Source: Capsaspora owczarzaki ATCC 30864 (Eukaryota; Opisthokonta; Filasterea). Taken from it: a DNA stretch of 64,000 bases. Numbering within the stretch: the first letter of the stretch is position 1; each line of letters begins with the position of its first letter. The DNA lies in contig NW_011887292.1 of NCBI RefSeq assembly GCF_000151315.2, positions 3,694,916 to 3,758,915 on the forward strand, given 5' to 3'. Below the pieces are notes generated by a model, which did no database searches, was not told where the DNA came from, and saw only the letters and a list, made by a program, of their open reading frames with translations. A program made the position numbers and the translations under genes. Shown piece by piece: positions 31,701-41,315 of this stretch.

Positions 31701-32665
31701 CGCTTCCCGTGCTCCCCGGCCAACAGCGTGGCTGCGACTGACTTTGAGCCACTGCCAGGTGCGGGCGAGGTTGTTGGAGACCCTTCGCGTGCTGGCGACG
31801 GGAAGGCGGCGTTGATGGATGAGTATTCTGCCGTTTCCTGCGTCTGCAAGTGCTTCATGAGGTGGATGACACGTTCGTCGCGGTGGAGAAGCAGACTGAG
31901 GCTGGCGGCCGGTGAAATGACCGAGCCGCCCGCACGCATGCCTTCGGGCAATCCGGCGCTCAGATCGACCAAGAGCGACAGCTCTGCTGAGCGCGTCAGT
32001 TGCATTTGGGCGCAGATGTGATCGACAACCGACTTGACCGGCACAGACTCGTCGACGCGCAATGTCTTGACAGACTCGTCCATGAGGCGCACCTTAATGT
32101 AGCGGAAGCGATCCCGAAACCACAGCGCCGAGCCAGGCGTGAGCCTGTAGCTCTCAATGGTGCGATCCGGCGAGAGCCATTCGAGTGAATCGACGTGGAA
32201 GAGACCTCGGGATGCAAGATGGAGCCATTCGCCGGGCTCCTCGCCAGGTTCACGCCCAGGCAATCCCTGAGCAAGCGAGATGGGTGCAGTGGGCGATGTA
32301 GGCGTTCCAACGCTGTTGCTGTTGCTGTTGAGGGCAAACGCCTTTGCGGCGGAGGTGGTTGATACCGAGTGATGGAGCGGCTTTGCTGCTCGAGGCGCAG
32401 GCAGACCCAAGTCCCCGGCGGCATCCTGTGCAATGAGCTGTTGGGAGAGCATGGCAATGACCTCGGCCACCGTTTTGCGAGCGTCTGTGGGAGAGTAGAG
32501 CTTCTTGACGCGACCAAGCGACGCGGTGGATGCCAGGAGCTCGGGGCTGCTGGTGCTGTCAGTCCCTGCAGCCATGACGTCCAGCTGCACTTCTCGCATC
32601 AAGGTGGCTGGATCCGGTTGGATCATGTGGCCGTCCAGCGGCACGAGCACAAAGAGGTCGAGCAT
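28775..32665 (-). CDS. Talin/kindlin-type FERM protein without rod, intronless
   Basis: Single open frame of 1296 aa from the ATG at 32665. A talin-like FERM can be followed: F0-like end EWLSPDRTIESYRLTPG; F1 from about residue 185 (YIKVRLMDESVKTLRVDESV, AELSLL) with a long Ser/Gly-rich insertion; F2 from about 460 (WLDVSETLARQRIPPG, LILKHRFF, RLHMMFAQAR); F3 about 620-707 (QPAVFGIAADRVAFISL, IRQWIVDV, LRAYLDP). In talin and kindlin F3 binds integrin beta tails; that role here is inference. After about residue 780 it is Ser/Pro/Ala-rich and probably disordered, with no talin rod, PH or I/LWEQ domain. The only long gene here without introns. Confidence 0.7.
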   Translation of the reverse strand: MLDLFVLVPLDGHMIQPDPATLMREVQLDVMAAGTDSTSSPELLASTASLGRVKKLYSPTDARKTVAEVIAMLSQQLIAQDAAGDLGLPAPRAAKPLHHSVSTTSAAKAFALNSNSNSVGTPTSPTAPISLAQGLPGREPGEEPGEWLHLASRGLFHVDSLEWLSPDRTIESYRLTPGSALWFRDRFRYIKVRLMDESVKTLRVDESVPVKSVVDHICAQMQLTRSAELSLLVDLSAGLPEGMRAGGSVISPAASLSLLLHRDERVIHLMKHLQTQETAEYSSINAAFPSPAREGSPTTSPAPGSGSKSVAATLLAGEHGKRNSSNGGGGGGSAKKAKIARSSSAESNDASIARSGSTISTNSSSGSSPSSKKDKAGQVQRQSSSVQQRDSSNSIYLPSPEKLAAGATDPSQVPVLVSPAPISPLYSRTELQPHHCKLKKRLERFVSMHGEDSMLIDQPWLDVSETLARQRIPPGAQLILKHRFFGNQMHLSRRDLVRLHMMFAQARHAFSSGHVNCEEDEGVTFCALLMQVLYGDRNEDQHTLTFFVGHMKGAPKREPTAPQGSGLLESPVLSSYGGAFAVPQSFRSVAFARRVLREHASLAGMSETDAMYCFVRLWNMVESFGMELFSCHVHATGQPAVFGIAADRVAFISLDMIKSGPVQFPLSDIRQWIVDVNPDTITLQFEHHSLVIGVPGCAKTIDETLRAYLDPSMSQEAILEAAAASLGLDGTDPEVFSAILTAPKIRKYVGTIKDAREKARRTSNFAIARVDNETFWQEELDAKQKGSKNGQAGKDPAVPVIQTPPHEPQFIPPPQAIPSPTSAISQLSELTASSALIVGQMNKLGTYRAKRSASISQLTPIVLPNADAPAQPDAEEVVQSIPGIVSMDPASGSKSIRGFQKSLGRSAGIHQVNLLRDQEQESTSPTPLTAASASTSASASASGVSTPSQQHPLGFFPALGAGGAAGALLVAAAGEAGLSYPRVRVPRSGATSVSTLSPSSSNYSLGAVATGSRGSFTGSEGKPASLLANQPRLRGASASSSSGALAKSAMLASAQQNQAQPRPPSPGRVSVTLSDGMPAGSPPSSPHSAPLPDPTRHRLSMSPSHFETVLEEEPRQGGELTARERKHRSVVFALDNQSVSSRDSSGSFIERSSVEQPILPTLSAFVVAPVLVATPDEMPALAHATSMVRAETMDGLNADPAELDDLARETHARTASHSDDLAAPATKGDEPIAETSEASARRVQLPASRRQRTNLLRLLPTKKPTRELSNTNNKNKRFKAIHKLSASTGLECFDCL

Positions 32666-33250
32666 GGTGTTTCAGCAAGTTTTGTTTTGTGTGGTTGAGC
32701 GCGCGGACTCCAGCTCACACAGAGAGACAGACACACACAAGGAAGCGGAAGAGAGACTGTTTGGGTGGGGGTTGTTGGGTGCGTCTATCGGCTTGCGGTT
32801 GTTCAAATTTGAGTCGAGCGCTCGGACAGCCGGGGGAAAGGAGCCACAGCAAGTCGCGGTCTGAGACACTGGATCACAAACGAGTGTGGATCAAAAGTCG
32901 AGTGAGTGGGGAGGGGGGCGCAGTTCCAGATCCATTTGTACGTGTGAAAATGTGCAATGTGACGTTGTCGTGCATGCGACATGTGAGACGAATGATGAGG
33001 GCTGCGCTGGAATGAGAAAATGAGCATGGAATGAGTGTGTGTGTGGGGGAGGGAGGGGAATGACAGAGACGAGCCAAAAGAGTGCTCCACGATGCAAGGG
33101 GGCTCAGTATCATCACAGAAGGGAACAAGAAGATCGAGGCGTGCATCGTCACCTCAAAAAAAAAAAGTGGGGCGCTCGCTCAACAGTGGCACAGGAAACG
33201 AAGAAGAAGAAGAAAAAAAAAAAGCCGCTGTGGTTTTCCATTGAAGAATG

Positions 33251-33281
<31 letters not shown>

Positions 33282-34589
33282 AAAAATCAAAAAAGCAAGA
33301 GAGCTCCGAAACGAAAACCGCGCGTGACAATGCGCAACGAGAGTGTTGCCATGCAGACAAACACAGTTGCAGCCTGACTGCCGAGCGCAAGTCAGTCAGA
33401 AGAGTCGGGGAGGTTGGCGACGCGCTCGTCCAGCTGGGAGCAATGCCACAAAATATAAAAAATAAAATATAAAAATACTATTTTTTTTTTTTTTTTTTTT
33501 GGCGACATGTTGGCCTGCTTTGATTTCTGACCCCTGCGCAGTGCAATCCGCTTTTGTGGATCTGCACTCAACACGTCCAATGCTGAGACGACATCTGGTC
33601 GTGGGGTTGACTGGGAGCAGGATTTGGAGGTGGAGCGGCAGATCTGAGCGAGTGGAGACGGGTTGCTACGCAAACCACACATCCACTTTTCGCTCTTCCC
33701 CCAATGCAAGTCCACACTCGCAGGCGGATGCGGATGGGAGGACCGAGACAACGTTGGTCCCAGTCAGTGATCCGCAGCGCCAAATTCCCCGGGGGGCCCA
33801 GTCGCAAGGTCGGAGCATGAGATCGATGGCAAAAAAAAAAAAAAAAAAGCTATTTTTGAAAAATCCGCAAACCGAGCTTAGCGCAGTGCGAGGTCGATTT
33901 TGCAGGCGAGCGAGACACGGCGGAAGGGCGATGGAGATGCAAAGAGGAAGAGCAAGTGTGGTGTGAATGGGCGCCGAAGGGGGAAGCGGGTGTGCAGCAT
34001 CGTCGCAGCAGGAGCAGGGAGCCGGCAGTCTCCTGCAAAAAAAAAAAAAAACTAAAAAAAAAAAAAAAAAAAAAAACTTACCAACGAACAAAAGGACAAA
34101 CGAAACGAGACTGGACCAATAGTCGGTCTATCATGGGTCTGGTAGCTCAAAGGCGAGATTCAGTCTTGCACTGAACAAGAGGCTGAGTCTGTGTGAGAAT
34201 CAGTCAGTCGAAAACTAAAGTGGCTCCTCAAACAGTCGCCAGCCGATTCAATGTTCGGCAACAACAAAGTCCAACGCTGGTCCTCTTACTGCACGCCAGA
34301 TGCCGATGTCTGTGTGACTCACTCACTTTGCACAGTTGTCTTGCAAACGCATCATTTACGCGTGGTGATGAAAATCCTCAAGTGCATCACGTTTGCATTT
34401 TTTCTGTTTCTTGCACGGCGACCAGCGTCCTTTTTTGTTTTTTTGTCTCAGAGTATTTGGGCGCCGGATTTTCGGGTCCAGTCTTGCTTTTCATTCGCAC
34501 CGCCAGTCGTTCAGTACCTTATTCTTTTGCCTTGCTGTTAGCGACGTGTCCATCACAAACACCCAAGCAAATCAAACAAACGCAACAAC
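32666..34589. other. 1.9-kb gene-free region rich in homopolymers
   Basis: Between divergent genes. A/T runs: 33251-33277 (A27), 33481-33500 (T20), 33831-33848 (A18), 34037-34051 (A15) and 34054-34076 (A23). Short frames are low-complexity and on both strands; no splice-compatible coding signal seen. It presumably holds the promoters of the FERM gene and the four-TM gene. Confidence 0.6.
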
Positions 34590-35919
34590 ATGGGTTTTGC
34601 AAAAGTTCTCTACGCCATCACTTTGGTAACGTTCATGCGCGTCGTATTGAGAAGGAGCGACGGTCGTGCATGTTGCTTTGCTGTCATTGTGTATCTATTT
34701 CAAAACGAGCGAAGTGTCGGAAGGTGGAGAGGGGGAGGGGGTCGGGATGTTACAAAAAGTACAAAATGCAAAGTGCGCGGGTTTTTTTGGCGTTCTTTTT
34801 TTTTGTGTGTGTGTTTTGTGATTGCCCATCCTTGCTCCACTCACCCCACGCTCTGATCGTGCTTGACCCCTTCCATGTACAGCTTATTGCATTGACCCTC
34901 ATCGGTCTCGCAGGCGCGATCTTCCAAGGAGTCTTTGAAGTTCCTGCAGACACGGGCAACCGCGTAGGTGTTTTTGCAACAAATTCGGCTGATTTCTGAG
35001 CAGCAGTCGCACCGCGCTGTGTTTTTGTGGCTTTGTTTGAAAAAGTGCCCCTCTTTTCCTACTTGCGCAGCAACATTGCCGTGAGGTCTTCCAAACTCAC
35101 ACGGGAATTTTATGGATTCCCTTCGCTTTGTGCAGCGAACCAACGCGGCAGGTACTTTCTGCTCTGCAGTGTCCCTCTTGGCAGGCACAACCACCGCCCT
35201 GGCGTGCATTCTTGGCCTGATCCTTGACCGTGATAGCACGCACAGCAACCGCCGCAATGCTTCCGGCCAAGAAGAAGTCCGCAAGCCCCTTTACGGCTCG
35301 TCTTCCGCTGTGCGTTTTCCCAGCGCGTTGCTTGGTCTTCTGTTCAGACCTGTGTTGAGACTCACGCTCCTTGCTTGCATCTTTCTTTGCTTGTATCAAC
35401 AGACTCTGGGCTCCCTTACTATCGCCCTTGGTCTGACTCTGGTTGCGTTCGGCCTTGCCATCCGCATGTTCAATGACCGTTTCGACAGTAGGACAACCGT
35501 GTCGAGTTAATCTACTGCAGATCTGAAGTGTCACTGCAGTTTGTTGGACGGCCGAAATGACTGACGTTTGTTGCTCGTTGCTTCTCGCGCGCTTGACAGA
35601 CCTCGGCAGCGTTACCAAGGCCATGGGTTCGTTCGCAATCATTCTTCTTCCGTTTGTGGTAAGAGTTTGCTCTCCCCCTCCTCCTCTAGAGATCACTGGC
35701 GTTTTGAAATTTCCGACTCCATCTCAAATGCTTTGCTTTGGATGTCAGTTTGGCTGCTGGCTCGCGAGCCTCCTGCTCAAGCGCACCAAGAGCACTATGG
35801 TTGTCGAATCTGGCGCTCCCCGCCGCATCAACCCCATCCCCATGACTCCTGTCAACCAACCCGTTGCTCAGCCTGTTTACGCTCAGCAGCCTGCTTACGC
35901 TCAGCAGCCTGTCGTGTAA
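34590..35919 (+). CDS. Small four-TM membrane protein, unknown family
   Basis: Six-exon model: 34590-34625, 34883-34963, 35071-35151, 35403-35487, 35600-35658, 35749-35919; 513 nt, 170 aa, all GT-AG and in frame. Hydrophobic segments: VLYAITLLIALTLIGLAGAI, a shorter ILWIPFALCS, SLTIALGLTLVAFGLAIRMF, and AMGSFAIILLPFVFGCWLAS, followed by LLLKR. The tail is short and ends in repeated Tyr-Ala-Gln-Gln-Pro units. The loop after TM1 has VPADTGNRQHC. I do not recognise the family. The third intron is the least certain; a hydrophobic frame also runs through 35160-35510, and an alternative exon there is possible. Confidence 0.55.
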
Positions 35920-36512
35920 AAAGAAACGCTGCTGGTTGCCAAGCGTCCAATGTTTGTGCGTGTTGTAAATTGCGTGTATTGTTGTCTGCATGATGCGCGG
36001 TTCTTCTCTTGTCCGTTGAGTCAGAGGTGTCGACTCTTGGACAAGTTTTCTGATGGAAAAGAAGACATTCAGTTCCGGATGTTTGCTGTCTGCCCGAGTA
36101 CTCGTCGTTGTTGCCTTCTTGTCTCGTTTTTTTGTTTTTCAGTGCAACTTGTTGTATGAATGAATGCGAACGTTCGGTCACACTTGATTTCAAGGTCCTC
36201 TTCCAAGCCAATTGGGCAAGCCAGCCTCGACAACGGAGCTTACGGGGGCGTTGTTGAGCTTGGGGGAGATTTTGTGGAACATAATTATACTTTGGTGAAA
36301 CAGAAAATACAAGTACGAGCACTTTGGTGAAACAAAAGATCGTAAAGGTACAGTACAGTGGGTTTTGTAGCACATAGCGCAACTCGGGATGCGGGGATTA
36401 GCTATGTTGATGTTTGGTTTATGCTGGTTGTATGAATGGTTGAATGCGGGGGGGGCGATCTAAGGATTTAAGGGGTTTAGCAGGTTCAGGCTGTTGCGGA
36501 TTGAAAAACCGC
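35920..36512. other. Intergenic, convergent 3' flanks
   Basis: 593 nt between convergent genes. A direct repeat, ACTTTGGTGAAACA, occurs at 36289-36302 and 36320-36333. No coding signal seen. Confidence 0.5.
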
Positions 36513-36947
36513 CTATGGATTCGGTCGTTGATCCTGACCCTGGCTCTGACCCTGGCTCTGCTGCTGCTGCTGTTGCTGTTGCTCTCGGGCAATGCGCCGG
36601 GCCTCCTGTTGCCGCCCGGCGTCGTTGGCAGCTTGGCTGAGCGCGGCGGCCTCGCGCTTTTGGGCGAGCTGCGACATGAGTCGCTTGCGCTCGAGCACCT
36701 CTGCGACGCGCGCCTGCTCCTCGGGGCTGGATGGATCTGGCCTGAAGTCTCTGTCCCGTGCCTGCATGGCCTCGCGATTGGTGCGCTGGGCCCGGCGGTA
36801 CTCGTCCGACCGCATCATGGGCCGCCCCGCCACACTGTACAGCGCCATCCCCATCGCCCCGAGCATGGCCAGCAGGAAGAGTCGCGACCGGCTGCGCGCA
36901 GTCAGCATCCCCGCCGGTCGCGATGGGCCGTCGAACGAGAAGCCCAT
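36513..36947 (-). CDS. SMIM20: SMIM20 / MITRAC7-like small mitochondrial protein
   Basis: Single-exon 144-aa frame. One TM (FLLAMLGAMGMALYSVAG) is followed by RPMMRSDEYRRAQRTNREAM. This matches the SMIM20 pattern Y-x-x-x-x-RPxMR-x-x-EY-x-x-x-Q-x-x-NR, where MITRAC7 is a chaperone of newly made COX1 in the inner mitochondrial membrane. The protein is about twice the length of the human one (67 aa) because of a C-terminal extension that becomes Gln-rich. The N-terminus has several Arg and no acidic residue beyond Asp6, compatible with mitochondrial import. The identification rests on this one short motif. Confidence 0.6.
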   Translation of the reverse strand: MGFSFDGPSRPAGMLTARSRSRLFLLAMLGAMGMALYSVAGRPMMRSDEYRRAQRTNREAMQARDRDFRPDPSSPEEQARVAEVLERKRLMSQLAQKREAAALSQAANDAGRQQEARRIAREQQQQQQQQSQGQSQGQDQRPNP

Positions 36948-37304
36948 TTTGGTTTTGGAAGAGAGCCAACGATCGGTTTGTCAGCAAAGACTGAGACTCG
37001 GATTCGGAAACAAAACGAAGACTGGACCAAAACAAATCAAAGGGGCATCACAACTCGTTATGCATGGGGGAGGGGATGCAGCACAGTGGTGAATAAAAGT
37101 TGGTGGTGGGTGGTGGTGGTACTGTACTGTTATTATTGACAAGAAAAAGTCGTGAGCGCAAAACGAGACTGAAGAAGGACAAGGCAAGCAACGAAACGCT
37201 ATCCCGCAGAGCAATAGACAGGTGTCGCGGTGGATTGATAGCAACAATAAAAGAGGAACGAAAAAGAGGCATGCAAAAAACAGGGAGCGGGCGGGGAAGG
37301 AACG
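36948..37304. other. Intergenic, SMIM20-like 5' / 7-TM 3' flank
   Basis: 357 nt between two minus-strand genes; no coding signal beyond short shadow frames. Confidence 0.5.
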
Positions 37305-39031
37305 CTACTGAGATACATCGACGCTCGAGTTGGACGTGCCGCCAATATGGACGACAACCTGTGCTGGTGGTGACTGCAGATTGTCTGGATTATTTGGCTC
37401 CAGGTCGTTCCGACTTTCAGTCACCACGGACGCGCGGACGGAATTGGATCCCACAATCTCCATGGACGGCGACGGGAAGTGCTCCGTTGTCGGATCATTC
37501 ATCATCACCTCGATGCCTTCGTCCTCGACAAGCCGCTCGGCTGATGCATTTTCGGCCGGAGACGCTTGCGCTGTGGACTGCGCGACATCGGTCGTCGAAG
37601 CGTTCATTTGGCTCATGCTAATGTCCGCAAGCTCGGAGGTGAGCATGGGAGTCGAATTTGCGTTGGACGCGTAGGAATGCTTGAGCTTGCGGCTCGATTT
37701 TGACTCGGACGCCGAAGACGAGTACTGGGCGGGGTTGTTGCCGTGCGAGATGGCGGAGCGGAAGGGGTGGAAGAAGCCGAGCACAATCAGCACAAAAGCA
37801 AAGTGGCACAAGTCATACACGGCGGCGTTGAGCAAGATCATCGTGTCGACTTCGATTGGCAAGACTCGCTGGCCCCAGTCATAGCCGGACAGCGTAATGT
37901 AGATAATGTTGTACGTGATGGCAATGACTGCAATGATTTCTGCAGCACTGGCGATGACGACACGGTTGTACACGCGACGCAGCGCGACCGTGCGACGCCT
38001 GGAGGTGATTGTTTGGGCCGATTCCTCCTCGCCCACTTGAGGCTTGCCGGAGGCGCGCGAAATGGTGTTTGACTTTGTGGTGCTCGACCGGTGCCCATCC
38101 GTCGATTCGTGTGTAATCGAGTTGGATGTGCGTGAGTGGTGCTCGCTCTCGCTGTCGTGCGTGTTGTTGTTCTTGGCCGCCTCACCGTCTTGGTTGCTGC
38201 GAATGCCATACTTGCGCTCAGCCTCAGCCAAAATGCCAACAATACGACGGCCCGAAAAGATGCCCAATGCGCACCAAAACAGAATGATGGCGATGAAGAT
38301 GCCCAGTTTGATGCCGTTAAAGACCCAGTAGCTGCCGACTTGGATGGAAAGGATGCCGAGAATGATGAGACTCAGCCACGCCACGGAAACGGATCTGTTT
38401 GCAGGGGGGAAAGAAACGCGAGCCAGGTGGAGCGGGTGGAAGTTGATGTGAGTTAGGCATGGCCACGACAACGGCGGAAACTGTTGCAGAGCAACATGAA
38501 CTCGCAAACAAACGAACAAAATCAAAAAAAAAACAAGACAAGAAAGAAAATGGAACTTTACCCAGTTGTGATGATGCGCTGTTGTCGCCTGTAGGCTTTT
38601 CGCTTGCTGATGGTGGTCGAGTTGAGGAAGGCGAGCCAGTGATCGATTTGAATGCAGACGACGGTGATGATGCCTGCGCCGCCAACGTCGTAGAGAAAGT
38701 TGTTGAAAGTCAGGTTGATCCAGCCGCGCCAAGCGAGCAGGTCGACGCTTCGGATGCAGAGTGCAATCACGACGGCGTACGTAACGCACATGACCTTCAG
38801 TGTGGTGGCTGACAGGACTGCTTCCGAGATGGCTGCGTTCGACCGCCGCAGCTGATAAATGCGCACGAGGCAAGCCGTGCTGAATATGAGCAGTCCGAGG
38901 CACCCGATGCCGTATGTGATGGACAGACCGTCGTGGAGTGCGCCAATCTGCTCTGCAAATGTTTGAGTGCATCCAGTGGACGCTGCGTACGGGAATTCGC
39001 ACGCGCTCGATGTGCTGATCGTGGCGCCCAT
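37305..39031 (-). CDS. Putative seven-TM membrane protein
   Basis: Exons 39031-38562 and 38394-37305 (phase 2) give 519 aa. Hydrophobic segments: YGIGCLGLLIFSTACLVRI; VMCVTYAVVIALCI; GGAGIITVVCIQIDHWLAFL; SVAWLSLIILGILSIQVGSY; KLGIFIAIILFWCALGIF; VVIASAAEIIAVIAITYNII; MILLNAAVYDLCHFAFVLIV. A polar Ser/Asn/His loop sits between TM5 and TM6, and there is a 130-residue hydrophilic tail. The N-terminus before TM1 has two Cys. Layout is GPCR-like or THH1/TOM1/TPRA1-like; I see no diagnostic motif, so the family is open. I use the ATG of MGATISTSS; the frame runs further upstream to an acceptor near 39183, so a leader intron or an extra coding exon is possible. Confidence 0.6.
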
Positions 39032-40428
39032 CTTTGGTGTTGCTGCGTTGTGTGCTTTGGTGACAAAGAGCTTGCCCGTTGTTTTTGTTTGAAGCTTTAA
39101 GGGATCGCCACCCGTTGAGCCGAGAATCTTGATGATAAAGGAAGAGTGTGAAAGTGTGACAACAACCACAAGAGGTAAGAAATCTGAAAACAAACAAAAC
39201 AAAACAAAACAAAAACTAGTAAGTCAAAATGTGGGCAAAGTGAACAAATGCAAACAGAGTGGAAGAGATGAGAGTGAAGATTGAGAGATGGATGAACTGG
39301 AAGGAAGAAGTGAGAGCGAGGAAACGCCAAGCGAGGAAACGCCAAGAAGCAGCGAAGAGAGAGAGGGAGTGCGAATGTGTGTGTGTGTGTAAGAGTGCGA
39401 GTGTGTTGGTCGTGAGTGAGTGTGTGCGTGCTGCTGAGGGGCGGAGCAAACGCAAAGTGTAGATGAACAGCGCGGTTTGCTTGAAGATGAGGAATGGCAG
39501 AAGAGGAACAAAGAGAGCGAGAGAGAGAGAGCGCGTGACTGAGTGAATATTTGTTGTGTGTGTGTGTCGTGGACTCGTGCAGCGGGGTTGGTGCGAGTCA
39601 GAGAGCGAGGCGGGTACAGGGGGACAAGCGAGCGGAAGCGCAACATTACAGGCAAACCACAAAATTAAAAGGGAAAACACATAAAAAAAAAAAGAAAACG
39701 GCGGCGGTTTCGTGATCAGACGCGCCCCCGAATGACAAACACACTCACGCGTACACTGTAGTCTGACTGTTGGGGAGGGGAGGGGGGTGGTGAGAACTCT
39801 GGGTTGACGTTGGTCTAACGTCCACAAGCTGAGGCAGAAGACGAGAAGCTGACAGCTGAACCTTCGTTGGAGAGACGTAAATAATAATAATCATAATAAG
39901 ATGAAATAATAAAAAATAATAAAATACAACGTGAACTGTAAAGTGAGGGAAGTGCGGCGGCGGCGGTGGTGGGGATGCGACGAGGAGAGCGTTGATGTGA
40001 TGAGCGAGGAACAGAAGAGAGGGAACGAGCGCAGAGGGAGCAATTGAACGAGAGGGGAAGGAGGAAGAGGGGGGGGGTGACGCACCGTGAAAGAACCCGT
40101 TGAAATCAAACAAAAAAAACACAAAGGGAATGTAATACAATCTCATGCAGATCTGCATTGTGCCGCTCGTCGCACTCCACTCCAGCACAACACAACGCAA
40201 CGCACTCTGCAGACAGACAGACAGACAGGCAAGGCAAGCACTGTTCGTTCGTGCTGAAATCGCCTTGTTGAGATGGGGGAAAAAAGGTGGAGGGAAAGAA
40301 CAAACCTGGTTCAAAAAAAATGGATCAAAGAGTCAGATTTCAGGCTTAATGAAAAACAAGTAATAATAACAAAAAAACAAAGAAGAGTGTGTTGGTCAAT
40401 GTGAATGCATGATGCTACAGTATTCAGT

Positions 40429-40507
<79 letters not shown>

Positions 40508-40521
40508 GGCATGGAGGCGCA

Positions 40522-40575
<54 letters not shown>

Positions 40576-41315
40576 GCGGTCATTTTCACAGGCTGTGGTT
40601 GGCAAGGAACACGGAGCACTCCCCCTCACTACTCACCTCACACTCACTCTCACTTGCACACCCGGGCTCCCCTCCCAAAAGCCTTTTCTTTTTTTAAAGC
40701 AAACAGCGCACTCTCAATGACGTGACACTCGATGCGCCGTGCCCTTGGCTCTTCAACACACACACAAAATAGCCCCACAACCGATCATCACAATGAGAAT
40801 GAGAAAATTCCGCCAACAGGTTTTCAAAACCGAGATAAGAAGGACAATTAAACCCAGAATAAGAAGGTTGACAACTTCTCCTCAACAAAAACACACAACA
40901 AAAGCACGCATCATTGCATTTCTCGATGCCCCAACGTAGACGTCCACAACTTCACAATTCGTTTTGAGCACAACTTTCTCAGCACTTTCTTTTGGCTCAA
41001 AACCCCTGTAAGATGCTCCAAGTCTGTACCGTGTGAAATCTGCCGCCAAAGTCCACCAAAGCACCATGATGATGTCCAGCTTTGAAGCATCGCAAAACCG
41101 ATTGTAACTCCAATGAGCAGATTGCTGAATGAGCAGATTGCTGAACGAGCAGGTCCAAAAGTGGCAAGCTGAGCTGGCGTTGGTCCAGTCTTGCTTTCTT
41201 TGTGATTTTTTTGGGGTTCGCACTCAGCTCCCAGTTCCAACGCTATACAATCGCATCTGCATATTTTTCTCGTTGACGCATTCGCTGGACTGTTAGCATT
41301 CGCTGGACTGTTAGC
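39032..41315. other. 2.3-kb gene-free region with microsatellites
   Basis: Lies between the divergent seven-TM and SIL1 genes. Contains a probable leader-intron acceptor near 39183, a 15-bp tandem duplication (39316-39345), long GA arrays, a 16-bp tandem duplication (41113-41144) and an 18-bp one (41279-41314) just before the SIL1 ATG. Frames here are repeat-driven; no gene supported. Confidence 0.6.
40432..40576. repeat. (GA)n microsatellite, two blocks
   Basis: GA repeats at 40432-40504 (73 bp) and 40524-40576, separated by a 19-bp unique spacer; the second block has one AA interruption. Confidence 0.95.

Noticed and set aside
32689-34174. Lys-rich small frames between the FERM and four-TM genes
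   Set aside because: Driven by poly(A) runs; different frames on both strands, no conserved feature.
35112-35510. Hydrophobic plus-strand frame of 132 aa in the four-TM gene
   Set aside because: Not reachable in frame from the upstream exons with the splice sites seen; only its 35403-35487 part is used in the model. Kept as an alternative.
39216-40629. Several Ser/Leu/Phe-rich minus-strand and Arg/Glu-rich plus-strand frames
   Set aside because: Produced by GA/CT microsatellites; no splice-consistent gene.
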